Assembly (NCBI GenBank): GCA_002320245.1
Contig: DCKD01000074.1
Coordinates: 1 to 32,218 of the forward strand
Length of the DNA: 32,218 bases
Source of the DNA: Lachnospiraceae bacterium UBA1683
GTDB lineage: Bacteria; Bacillota; Clostridia; Lachnospirales; Lachnospiraceae
Direction of reading: 5' to 3'
The notes under the pieces are model-generated. The model was not told the origin of the DNA. It saw nothing but the letters and a program-made list of their open reading frames with translations, and did no database searches. Made by a program: the position numbers and the translations under genes. Positions 25,766 through 32,218 of the stretch are shown in pieces. Positions within the stretch are counted from its first letter, which is position 1. Every line of letters starts with the position of its first letter.

Positions 25766-25793
25766 GTATACATCCTTTTCGTATATTATGCAA
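25765..25793 (-). promoter_or_regulatory. sigma-A-type promoter of the arg operon
   Basis: On the minus strand TTGCAT (25788-25793) and TATACT (25765-25770) are 17 bases apart, followed at once by the ATGCAT operator-like pair. The -35 box continues as TTGCATAAT, the same as in the plus-strand promoter at 32083-32111. Confidence 0.75.
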
Positions 25794-25862
25794 CCCTTAT
25801 CTTATACAAAATATATGTCTGCAAATATATTGTGACGAAACATAACATTCAATATTAACTTA

Positions 25863-25910
25863 AAAAGCCAGAAAGCAGCTCAGTCTATTGCAGGCTGCTT
25901 TCTGGCTTTT
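25863..25910 (-). terminator. Rho-independent terminator of proBA
   Basis: A 17-bp perfect stem (AAAAGCCAGAAAGCAGC with its complement, 14-base loop) lies about 30 bases after the proA stop, with T-runs on both strands. It closes proBA on the minus strand and would also stop plus-strand transcription, insulating proBA from the arg promoter. Confidence 0.9.
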
Positions 25911-25942
25911 GTTTTTTCATTCTGCGATTATTTATACATCGG

Positions 25943-27193
25943 CTATTCACGAATCTGTCCGTCCCCAAAGATAATATACTTCGTTGTCGTCAGTGCCTTC
26001 AGCCCCATCGGTCCGCGGGCATGAAGCTTTTGTGTGCTGATTCCGATTTCCGCCCCGAATCCGAATTCAAATCCATCCGTAAATCTGGTAGATGCATTCA
26101 CATAAACTGCTGCCGCATCAATCTCATCCTGGAATCTCAATGCATTCTCATAATTCTTTGTGATAATGGACTCCGAATGCCCGGTATTATATTTATTAAT
26201 ATGGCCAATTGCCTCATCCAGTGAGCCGACCACTTTCATAGAAATGACTGCATCCAGATACTCGGTTCCCCAATCCTCTTCCGTTGCCGGAACCACATCG
26301 GAACAAACCTGCTGTGCGCGCCCGTCTCCGCGGACTTCCACATTATGTTGTTTCAGGCACTGCACAATCTGCGGAATGGCAAGCTCTGCAATCTTCTCAT
26401 GAATCACAAGAGATTCACAGGCATTGCAGACGCCCATACGCTGTGTCTTCGCATTTTCGATAATCTCGGCCGCCATATTCAAATCTGCGCTCTCATCTAC
26501 GAAAATATGGCAATTTCCGGTACCTGTCTCAATGACCGGGACAGTACTGTTTTCAACAACACTTGCTATCAGTCCTGCACCGCCCCGCGGAATCAGCACA
26601 TCAATCAGTCCGTGCAGTTTCATCATGTCATTGACCACCTCTCTGCTTGTATCCTCCACAAGCAGAACCATATCCTGCGGCAGTTTTTCCTTCATCAATC
26701 CATCTTTGATGACACGCACAATCGCCAGATTGGAATGGATTGCATCACTTCCGCCGCGCAGAATCACTGCGTTTCCGGTCTTAAAGCAAAGCCCGAATGC
26801 GTCTGCCGTTACATTTGGTCTGGATTCATAAATAATTCCCACCACGCCAAGCGGCACTCTTTTCTCCCCAATCCGCAGTCCGTTCGGACGGATTTTCATT
26901 CCAAGCACCTCTCCGATTGGATCTTCCAAGGCAACAACCTGACGCAGCCCCTCTGCCATCCCTTCAATTCTGGCATCATTCAATTGCAGGCGGTCCACAA
27001 GTGATTCCTTGATGCCCTTCTCTCTTGCCGCCGCAACATCCTTCTCATTTTCTTCCAGCAAATAGTCTTTCTGCCGGATAAGCTCGGCTGCCACGCTCAA
27101 CAATCCTCTGTTTTTCGCACCTGTTCCAAGTTTTGCACCTTCTCTGGATGCATCTTTTGCACGTTTACCAAGTATTTCCATATAATTTTCCAT
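25943..27193 (-). CDS. proA: gamma-glutamyl phosphate reductase
   Basis: ProA reduces gamma-glutamyl phosphate with NADPH to glutamate semialdehyde, the second step of proline synthesis. The 416-residue aldehyde-dehydrogenase-fold protein contains RMGVCNACESLVIH with the catalytic cysteine and FTDGFEFGFGAEIGISTQKLHARGP near the end (quoted as its two parts, FTDGFEFGFGAEIG and ISTQKLHARGP). The ATG at 27193 has GGGAGG 5 bases ahead, lies inside the proB tail and overlaps proB by 29 bases, so the two are translationally coupled. Confidence 0.97.
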   Translation of the reverse strand: MENYMEILGKRAKDASREGAKLGTGAKNRGLLSVAAELIRQKDYLLEENEKDVAAAREKGIKESLVDRLQLNDARIEGMAEGLRQVVALEDPIGEVLGMKIRPNGLRIGEKRVPLGVVGIIYESRPNVTADAFGLCFKTGNAVILRGGSDAIHSNLAIVRVIKDGLMKEKLPQDMVLLVEDTSREVVNDMMKLHGLIDVLIPRGGAGLIASVVENSTVPVIETGTGNCHIFVDESADLNMAAEIIENAKTQRMGVCNACESLVIHEKIAELAIPQIVQCLKQHNVEVRGDGRAQQVCSDVVPATEEDWGTEYLDAVISMKVVGSLDEAIGHINKYNTGHSESIITKNYENALRFQDEIDAAAVYVNASTRFTDGFEFGFGAEIGISTQKLHARGPMGLKALTTTKYIIFGDGQIRE

Positions 27194-28154
27194 AACTGCC
27201 TCCCATCATATGACTCAACTCACTTACCGGTGTGTTGCCGCCCGACTTACTGTTATCTGCTTTTGCCGACTGCCTTTTCAGATTCTTCACCTGTCTGCGG
27301 AACTGTGCCCGCTCCGGTGCAAGCTCATTTTTCAATTCCCCGCCATGCTGTTTGGAAAGGAACAACGTCCCGACCTTTTTCCCTGCCATGATATCATTGA
27401 TTGCATAAATATTATCCCCGTTTGCAATAATCATATCCGCTCCGGAATTTGTTGCTATTTTCGCCGCGTTGACCTTTGTCATCATACCGCCTGTGCCAAA
27501 TTCACTGGCAGAACCGCCAGCCATCTCTTCCAGACTTTCATCAATTTCCACAACGGTATGAATGAAACGCGCATTTGCATCCTTTTTCGGGTCTGCCGTG
27601 TACATGCCTTCAATATCCGACATCAGAATCAGCAAATCTGCATCCACCAGTTCGGCAACATTTGCAGCCAGTGTATCATTATCCCCGAAATTACCGTATG
27701 CCAGTTCGTCCACCGAAATTGCATCGTTCTCATTGACAATCGGAACAACCTTCATCCGGAATAACTCGTCAAATGTCTGCCTTGCATTCTTCCGGCACTC
27801 TTCATTTGTAATAGACTCTTTTGTCAGCAGTACCTGTGCGGTCAACTGACTGTATTCATTGAACAGCTTTTCATAAATCATCATCAGCCTGCCCTGACCA
27901 ACCGCAGCGCAAGCCTGTTTTGCCGCTTCCGTTTCAGGCCTGTGCTCCAAACCAAGTGCGGTTCTTCCGACGCCGACCGCACCGGAAGAAACAACAATGA
28001 CCTCCTTTCCCTTATTGCGCAGGTTAATCAGAATCCGGACGAACTTCTCCAGCTTATCCAGATTAATATTTCCTGTTTCTTCATATGTAATTGTCGTTGT
28101 CCCCACTTTAATGACAATTCGTTTTTTCTCACTTAATATTTCTTTTCTGTCCAT
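27165..28154 (-). CDS. proB: glutamate 5-kinase, PUA-less, with an unusual basic C-terminal tail
   Basis: ProB phosphorylates glutamate, committing it to proline. The amino-acid kinase domain (about 10-268) shows VIKVGTTTIT, VVSSGAVGVG, NENDAISVDE, FGDNDTLAANVA and FGTGGMMTKVNAA. It has no PUA domain, as in other short clostridial ProB proteins, which usually end just after GTLF. Here about 60 extra residues follow (27165-27350), rich in Lys/Arg/Gln/Ser and ending SYGKLYGNTW; this tail contains the proA ribosome site and start. The ATG at 28154 is preferred because GGGGA lies 6 bases ahead; an ATG at 28160 touches it. The tail may be a stop-codon loss or a lineage trait. Confidence 0.95.
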   Translation of the reverse strand: MDRKEILSEKKRIVIKVGTTTITYEETGNINLDKLEKFVRILINLRNKGKEVIVVSSGAVGVGRTALGLEHRPETEAAKQACAAVGQGRLMMIYEKLFNEYSQLTAQVLLTKESITNEECRKNARQTFDELFRMKVVPIVNENDAISVDELAYGNFGDNDTLAANVAELVDADLLILMSDIEGMYTADPKKDANARFIHTVVEIDESLEEMAGGSASEFGTGGMMTKVNAAKIATNSGADMIIANGDNIYAINDIMAGKKVGTLFLSKQHGGELKNELAPERAQFRRQVKNLKRQSAKADNSKSGGNTPVSELSHMMGGSYGKLYGNTW

Positions 28155-28252
28155 TTTCATTCCCCATCTTTGGAGTCGTGTGCTCTCAACCTTACCTTTT
28201 CTATATTTTCAAAACACTTCTCTCTTGTGAAGCGTTAAACATACTCTTTCAG

Positions 28253-28281
28253 ATTTTCACTCACTTTTCTCCATTTGTCAA
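28253..28281 (-). promoter_or_regulatory. promoter of proBA
   Basis: On the minus strand a consensus TTGACA (28276-28281) has GAAAAT (28253-28258) 17 bases away as a 4/6 match to the -10. About 90 bases of leader follow before proB. The tandem repeats at 28283-28340 abut the -35 box. I saw no T-box or riboswitch signature in the leader. Confidence 0.55.
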
Positions 28282-28282
28282 G

Positions 28283-28340
28283 TGGTTACCGAAAAATCAC
28301 TGATACTGGTTACTGAAAAATCACTTCCAATTTAGTTACC
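28283..28340. repeat. 24-nt tandem repeats between the GTPase-NYN gene and proB
   Basis: TGGTTACCGAAAAATCAC (28283-28300) recurs with one change as TGGTTACTGAAAAATCAC at 28307-28324, a 24-base period; a partial third unit TAGTTACC ends at 28340. The third unit covers the stop codon and last codons of the GTPase-NYN gene, and the first unit abuts the proB -35 box. The array could be an operator for proBA or a remnant of a mobile-element end (some IS21-family termini carry multiple such repeats). Neither can be decided here. Confidence 0.8.
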
Positions 28341-31139
28341 ATCGTTCTCCCGTCTTTTTCCAAGCCTGATTGTTTCCATCGCTCCGGCAGTCTCCTCATC
28401 CAGATAATGAAACAGGTAATTTCTGCTGTCAGGCTTCTGTTCCAGATATCCCTGCCGCAGTTCCCGGTTCACCAGCTCCACTTCCTTCTTCAGCTCCTTT
28501 GCCGAAAGCAGGAAGCACCCCTGCCCGCGGATAATCACCTGCTCCGTGCCATCCGAAGTTGCCACGGTCACATTGTACTTTCTGCCGATTTCATGTGCCA
28601 CTTTCTCAATATACTGGTCTGCCGTCTCCGTCTCTTTTGTGTACACGACATGAATATTATGGTATTTCTGCACTTCACCTGTGAATCCCTCTACCTTATA
28701 TGCATCAAACACAAGAATCAGGCTGCACTTTTTCATTCCCTGATAGTTGCTTAAAATGTCCATAAGCTTTCCGCGTGCAGAATCCATGTTCGTTTCCGCC
28801 AGTTCTTTCAATTCCTTCCACGCGAAAATAATGTTATATCCATCCACAAGCAGATATTCTTTTAATTTTTCCTTTTTCTTTCCTGCAAATGTCTCTCCGG
28901 TGTAAGAAACTTCCGCTCCGGAATTTCCTTTTTTATGGAATACCTTTCGGTAGGAGTACTTCTTTCTCGCCTCATCCCGTTTTCGCCGGGAGGCTTCAAC
29001 CATCGCCTCTAATTCCCGTTCATCCTCTGCTGTCATTTCCAGATATGTCGATGCCCTCCGTGCCGCTGCGGTCGGGAACTGTACTTCCTCTCCGGGCTCA
29101 TTTTCCGGTTTCACACGGCCCTCCAGATGCATGTAGTCTTCCACTTCATCCCAACTTACAACAAATCCGGCTCCGTGAGCACAAAATACGGAACCCGTCG
29201 GATTCTCCAAATCCCGCTCTGAATCATACCCGATGGCATCTACCACTTCCTCTGTATTATGGCAGGGCTGATATCCTGCGAGCGTACAGGAAAGCCTGCC
29301 TCTTCCCTTTGTATAGGAAACCACCTCGCTCTGATAGTCCCGCATTGTCACAACCGGGACTTTTCCGGTCAGTACTGCCATCCCGCCATCCTGTAGCGGT
29401 GTGTCAAATGTTCCGTACATCCGCTGCATATCCGACATGGCACGGCCGACCATCCCGCCGGGGACTTCCAGCCGGTATTCATAGTAAGGCTCCAGCAAAA
29501 CGCTTTCGGCTTTTTTTAATCCCTGCCGTACCGCACGGTAGGTTGCCTGACGGAAATCTCCGCCCTCCGTGTGTTTCAGATGAGCCCGCCCGGAAGTCAA
29601 TGTAATATGCATATCGGTAATCGCTGAACCAGTCAGCACACCTTTATGCTCTTTTTCTTCCAAATGTGTAAGTATCAGCCGCTGCCAGCTTAAATCTAAC
29701 ACATCCTGACTGCAATCGGTAAAAAACTGTAGACCGCTTCCCGGTTCCCCCGGCTCCAGCAGCAGATGTACTTCTGCATAGTGCCGCAGCGGTTCAAAAT
29801 GCCCCACACCTTCCACCGGCTCTTTGATGGTTTCCTTATAGACAATATTTCCCGTACCAAATTCCACACGCACTTTGAACCGTTCCCAAATCAGGCTTGT
29901 GAGAATCTCAGTCTGTACCTCCCCCATCAACTGTGCATGGATTTCCCCGAGTTTTTCATTCCACACAATATGCAAAAGCGGTTCTTCCTCCTCCAATTGG
30001 CGGAGTTTTTTCAGCATCTCATGGACATTGCACTCCTCCGGCAACTGAATCTGGCAGGTAAGCACCGGCTCCAACACCGGAACATCTGATTCCGGTTCCG
30101 CGCCAAGCCCTTCCCCCGGAAAGGTCATGTTCAGCCCGGTCACTGCACAGACAGTTCCCGCTGCCGCCTCATTGACTGTCTCATACTTTGCCCCGGAATA
30201 AATGCGAATCTGGTTGACTTTTTCTTCCCACAGTTCTTCCTGTTCTGTTGTGCCACCCGGTTTCCCTGTGCCCTCCCGTTTCACGGTGTCCTGCACATTT
30301 CTCCGATTCGAAAGCAAATCCTTCACCCTCAGCACTCCGCCCGTCACTTTCATGTAAGTCAGACGGTTTCCCTGCTCATCACGGGCAATCTTATACACCT
30401 TCGCCCCGAACACATCATTTCTATAATCAGGAATCTTCGCATAAATTTCCAATCCCTGCATAAATTCTTCCACACCGGTCAGTTTCAGTGCCGACCCGAA
30501 AAAACACGGAAACAGTTTCCGCTTCGCAATCATTTCTGCAATGTCAGATTGTTCCAGCCCCCCTGTCTCCAAATATTTCTCCAGAATTGTTTCGTCACAC
30601 ATCGCGACATTTTCCAGAAATTCATCTGCACTCTCATCCTGTACTCCGCTTTCTTTCCCATGCGCCCTGCTGAAATCGACGCAATTCGCGTCTAACCGCT
30701 TTTTCAGTTCCGTCATCAGCCATTCCGCATCCGTACCATCCTGATCCATCTTGTTTATAAATAAGAAGGTCGGTACATGATACCGTACAAGCAGTCTCCA
30801 CAAAGTCTCTGTATGTCCCTGTACGCCGTCCGCGCCGCTGATAACCAAAATCGCATAATCAAGCACCTGCAGTGTCCGCTCCATCTCCGCTGAAAAATCC
30901 ACATGCCCCGGCGTATCAAGTAATGCGATTTCGACATCCCTGAGCGGAAACACTGCCTGTTTGGAAAAAATCGTAATTCCACGTTCCCGTTCCAGTTCAA
31001 ATGTATCCAAAAAGGCGTCTCCATTGTCTACACGCCCCATTTTCCGTATACTGCCGCTCAAATAAAGCATACTCTCCGACAGCGTCGTCTTACCCGCGTC
31101 CACGTGGGCAAGAATCCCAATCACCAGTTTTTTCTCCAT
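28332..31139 (-). CDS. Tet(M)/EF-G-like ribosomal GTPase fused to a Rae1/YacP-type NYN domain
   Basis: A 935-residue cytosolic fusion. Residues 1 to about 690 form an EF-G-type translation factor close to ribosomal protection proteins: P-loop AHVDAGKT 11-18, switch RERGITI, DTPGH 75-79, NKMD 129-132, then domains II, III, IV (about 440-590) and V. A charged linker (about 695-760) leads to an NYN domain (about 761-895) with LLVDGYNIIFAW (D766), VFDAYKV (D812), ETADQYIEKVAHE (D841) and TSDGTEQ (D863), all matching Bacillus YacP/Rae1, an endonuclease that cuts mRNA in the ribosomal A site. Domain IV lacks the SPVSTP-type loop of Tet(M), so tetracycline resistance is not assured. GGAGG lies 14 bases before the ATG, unusually far. 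Monocistronic by its signals; the role is inferred. Confidence 0.93.
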   Translation of the reverse strand: MEKKLVIGILAHVDAGKTTLSESMLYLSGSIRKMGRVDNGDAFLDTFELERERGITIFSKQAVFPLRDVEIALLDTPGHVDFSAEMERTLQVLDYAILVISGADGVQGHTETLWRLLVRYHVPTFLFINKMDQDGTDAEWLMTELKKRLDANCVDFSRAHGKESGVQDESADEFLENVAMCDETILEKYLETGGLEQSDIAEMIAKRKLFPCFFGSALKLTGVEEFMQGLEIYAKIPDYRNDVFGAKVYKIARDEQGNRLTYMKVTGGVLRVKDLLSNRRNVQDTVKREGTGKPGGTTEQEELWEEKVNQIRIYSGAKYETVNEAAAGTVCAVTGLNMTFPGEGLGAEPESDVPVLEPVLTCQIQLPEECNVHEMLKKLRQLEEEEPLLHIVWNEKLGEIHAQLMGEVQTEILTSLIWERFKVRVEFGTGNIVYKETIKEPVEGVGHFEPLRHYAEVHLLLEPGEPGSGLQFFTDCSQDVLDLSWQRLILTHLEEKEHKGVLTGSAITDMHITLTSGRAHLKHTEGGDFRQATYRAVRQGLKKAESVLLEPYYEYRLEVPGGMVGRAMSDMQRMYGTFDTPLQDGGMAVLTGKVPVVTMRDYQSEVVSYTKGRGRLSCTLAGYQPCHNTEEVVDAIGYDSERDLENPTGSVFCAHGAGFVVSWDEVEDYMHLEGRVKPENEPGEEVQFPTAAARRASTYLEMTAEDERELEAMVEASRRKRDEARKKYSYRKVFHKKGNSGAEVSYTGETFAGKKKEKLKEYLLVDGYNIIFAWKELKELAETNMDSARGKLMDILSNYQGMKKCSLILVFDAYKVEGFTGEVQKYHNIHVVYTKETETADQYIEKVAHEIGRKYNVTVATSDGTEQVIIRGQGCFLLSAKELKKEVELVNRELRQGYLEQKPDSRNYLFHYLDEETAGAMETIRLGKRRENDGN

Positions 31140-31192
31140 ATTTATGTGTATGCCCTCCTACTAATTCATGTACGCTCCAGTGTACTGACATT

Positions 31193-31221
31193 ATCTTATC
31201 ACAGCAAATACCGTCGGACAA
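31193..31221 (-). promoter_or_regulatory. promoter of the GTPase-NYN gene
   Basis: On the minus strand TTGTCC (31216-31221) and TAAGAT (31193-31198) are 17 bases apart, followed by a leader of about 45 bases with GTAC repeats around a short hairpin. There is no long leader peptide or attenuator of the kind described for tet(M). Confidence 0.65.
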
Positions 31222-31261
31222 GTTTGTACAGCAAAACGGACCGGAAAACCGCACGGCAACA

Positions 31262-31300
31262 AAGCCCTCAATCCAGCAATGTAAACAGGATTGAGGGCTT
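31262..31300 (-). terminator. terminator after the Spx/ArsC-like gene
   Basis: A 13-bp perfect stem (AAGCCCTCAATCC with its complement, 13-base loop) lies 70 bases after the stop of the Spx/ArsC-like gene and upstream of the GTPase-NYN promoter. On the minus strand the T-run is short (CTTTGTTG), so strength is uncertain. Confidence 0.62.
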
Positions 31301-31369
31301 GCCATTCTTATATCATTCCGGAATATACGTTCTGCCTCTCAACTTTTAACGATAGATATCAGTTTATGT

Positions 31370-31720
31370 TTACAGCAGTTTTTCTTCCCACTCGCCTTCC
31401 TTGAATCCCGTCAGCACGACGTTCCCATCAACTACAAGCGGACGTTTCACTAACATCCCATCCGTTGCCAGCAATTTCAACTGTTCTTCCTCATCCATCC
31501 CCGGCAGCCGGTCTTTCAGCTTCATCTCCTTATAAAGCATCCCGCTTGTATTGAAAAAACGTTTCAACGGAAGTCCGCTTTTCCTATACCACTCCGTAAG
31601 TTCTTCCTGGCTCGGATTCTCCGTTTTAATATTCCTTTCGTCGTAAGAGATTCCTTTTTCCTCTAACCATTTCTTCGCCTTCTGGCAGGTACTGCACTTT
31701 GGATAATACACAAATAACAT
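31370..31720 (-). CDS. ArsC/Spx-family thioredoxin-fold protein
   Basis: This 116-residue protein of the ArsC/Spx/YffB group starts MLFVYYPKCSTCQKAKKWL with a CxxC at C9 and C12, and contains the conserved MLVKRPLVV segment with R93. The CxxC and length fit Spx-like or glutathione-independent arsenate-reductase-like proteins; a true ArsC role is unlikely without other ars genes nearby. Spx-type proteins bind RNA polymerase alpha under thiol stress, but whether this one does cannot be read from the sequence. AAGGAGG lies 9 bases before the ATG. It has its own promoter with a long inverted repeat over the start of transcription. Confidence 0.88.
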   Translation of the reverse strand: MLFVYYPKCSTCQKAKKWLEEKGISYDERNIKTENPSQEELTEWYRKSGLPLKRFFNTSGMLYKEMKLKDRLPGMDEEEQLKLLATDGMLVKRPLVVDGNVVLTGFKEGEWEEKLL

Positions 31721-31803
31721 ATTACATTTCCTCCTTATTCATCCGGTCGGTAACCCCTTCCATCTTTTTTGATTTTTGTATATATAGTTTCAATCTTTAT
31801 TCT

Positions 31804-31850
31804 TACCCACAGTGGACAAGGGACAATACGCCCTTGGCCTACTGTGGGTA
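31804..31850. promoter_or_regulatory. long inverted repeat over the transcription start of the Spx/ArsC-like gene
   Basis: Perfect outer arms TACCCACAGT (31804-31813) and ACTGTGGGTA (31841-31850) enclose a second stem (CAAGGG with CCCTTG). It begins at the -10 box and covers the predicted start point. It could be an operator for a dimeric regulator or a 5' RNA hairpin; no T-run follows on either strand, so it is not a terminator. Confidence 0.7.
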
Positions 31851-31878
31851 TTGTAACATGGGCAATGAGGAAAAACAA
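31850..31878 (-). promoter_or_regulatory. promoter of the Spx/ArsC-like gene
   Basis: On the minus strand TTGTTT (31873-31878) and TACAAT (31850-31855) are 17 bases apart, giving a leader of roughly 120 bases before the gene at 31720. Confidence 0.6.
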
Positions 31879-32030
31879 TCCGCTAATTGTTTTCATCTTT
31901 TGTAACCTTTTGTGACAATGCTCTGGTTTCACCCCGGTCCAGGCATCATCTTCTGCATGGAAGCATATTCTTCACAGACCGGAAAATAACAAAATTTTCT
32001 TCAAATTTTCTTTTATCTATTTTGTATTTT
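31879..32030. other. gene-free intergenic stretch
   Basis: Part of a 498-base gap (31721-32218) with no supported complete gene. Here CCGGTC (31934-31939) and GACCGG (31977-31982) form a distant inverted repeat with a small CTTC/GAAG stem inside; the rest is AT-rich. No RNA family is recognised. Confidence 0.4.
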
Positions 32031-32060
32031 TTATGCATATTTATTATTATTTATGCATAA
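32031..32060. promoter_or_regulatory. ATGCAT operator-like pair, like that at argC
   Basis: TTATGCATA (32031-32039) and TTATGCATAA (32051-32060) are 20 bases apart, nearly the same motif and spacing as at 25739-25765 in front of argC. Here the pair lies upstream of the -35 box rather than at the start point. The shared motif suggests common regulation by an arginine repressor. Confidence 0.5.
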
Positions 32061-32082
32061 AACGATTTTTTTACATTTTCTA

Positions 32083-32111
32083 TTGCATAATTATAAAAAT
32101 TGGTATATAGT
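32083..32111 (+). promoter_or_regulatory. plus-strand promoter of a gene leaving the window
   Basis: TTGCAT (32083-32088) and TATAGT (32106-32111) are 17 bases apart. The -35 context TTGCATAAT is identical to that of the argC promoter. A small palindrome GGACAT-C-ATGTCC follows in the leader at about 32129-32141. Confidence 0.7.
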
Positions 32112-32187
32112 ATGTCTTAGCTTATTCAGGACATCATGTCCGATGAGATATAAAATTTGTAAGAATTACTTTTAGGAGGCAAATAGT

Positions 32188-32214
32188 GTGAAAGAAAGTA
32201 GAGGACAGCCATAA
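32188..32214 (+). CDS. possible 8-codon leader minicistron before the truncated gene
   Basis: AGGAGG (32174-32179) lies 8 bases before a GTG that opens a frame MKESRGQP and stops at 32212-32214. The stop is immediately followed by an ATG at 32215, itself preceded by AGAGGA (32200-32205) at 9 bases. Either this is a translated minicistron coupled to the next gene, or the first ribosome site is incidental and the gene simply starts at 32215. The window ends too soon to tell. Confidence 0.4.
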   Translation: MKESRGQP

Positions 32215-32218
32215 ATGG
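32215..32218 (+). CDS. start of an unidentified plus-strand gene cut by the window end
   Basis: Only the ATG and one further base are present, so the product cannot be named. The promoter, ATGCAT boxes like those of argC, and two ribosome sites show that a gene begins here; an arginine-related gene is a guess from the shared boxes. Confidence 0.35.

Noticed and set aside
28161..28252. T-box or proline riboswitch ahead of proB
   Set aside because: The leader is only about 90 bases, with no T-box TGGNACC-like motif and no terminator/antiterminator pair.
28332..31139. Calling the GTPase-NYN gene a plain tet(M)/tet(W) resistance gene
   Set aside because: The drug-site loop of domain IV is different, the C-terminus is replaced by an NYN domain, and there is no tet-type leader or conjugative element nearby.
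31735..31932. 65-codon minus-strand frame upstream of the Spx/ArsC-like gene
   Set aside because: It runs through the promoter and the long inverted repeat and has no recognisable protein features.
1..32218. CRISPR array, tRNA, rRNA or intact insertion sequence
   Set aside because: I found no regularly spaced long repeats, no cloverleaf with a TTCGA-type arm, no rRNA stretches and no transposase frame on reading both strands by eye.

Overview
The window looks like chromosomal core DNA from an anaerobic Firmicute, most likely a Lachnospiraceae (Blautia/Dorea/Ruminococcus-like). This rests on strong AGGAGG ribosome sites, a perfect CIRCE element in front of hrcA-grpE-dnaK-dnaJ, the lepA-hemW-hrcA order, a GerMN lipoprotein beside a PhoB/PhoR-type two-component system, a ProB without PUA domain, and a YacP-type NYN domain. 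Family assignment is inference from gene content and protein style. Almost every gene is on the minus strand. I saw no tRNA, rRNA, CRISPR array or intact insertion sequence.

Region 1 (1-4488): an Mrp/ApbC Fe-S carrier ATPase, a MATE exporter, a short-chain dehydrogenase on the plus strand that is broken by a small insertion, and an aldo/keto reductase. Region 2 (4540-9808): the class I heat-shock operon hrcA-grpE-dnaK-dnaJ, with a sigma-A-type promoter and CIRCE operator at one end and a Rho-independent terminator at the other. Region 3 (9872-20244): a long run reading comEA, a response regulator, a histidine kinase, a GerMN lipoprotein, comEC, holA, lepA and hemW, linking DNA-uptake genes with envelope signalling, replication and translation. 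Region 4 (20280-25793): an arginine operon argC-GNAT-argJ-argB-argD followed by a small DMT-type transporter. Region 5 (25863-28281): proBA with its own terminator. Both amino-acid operons draw on glutamate. Region 6 (28332-31221): a 935-residue protein that joins a Tet(M)/EF-G-like ribosomal GTPase to a C-terminal NYN domain closely resembling Bacillus Rae1/YacP. Region 7 (31262-32218): a Spx/ArsC-like protein and a plus-strand promoter whose gene runs off the window.

The most exciting object is the GTPase-NYN fusion at 28332-31139. Both halves belong to families that act at the ribosomal A site: ribosome protection GTPases, and the A-site mRNA endonuclease Rae1. One polypeptide could therefore couple GTP-driven ribosome entry to mRNA cleavage. 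Secondary points of interest are 24-nt tandem repeats spanning that gene's stop codon and the proB promoter, a basic tail on ProB, ATGCAT palindromes shared by the argC promoter and the promoter at the window end, and GGGGACAGTCCCC-type palindromes dispersed in intergenic DNA.
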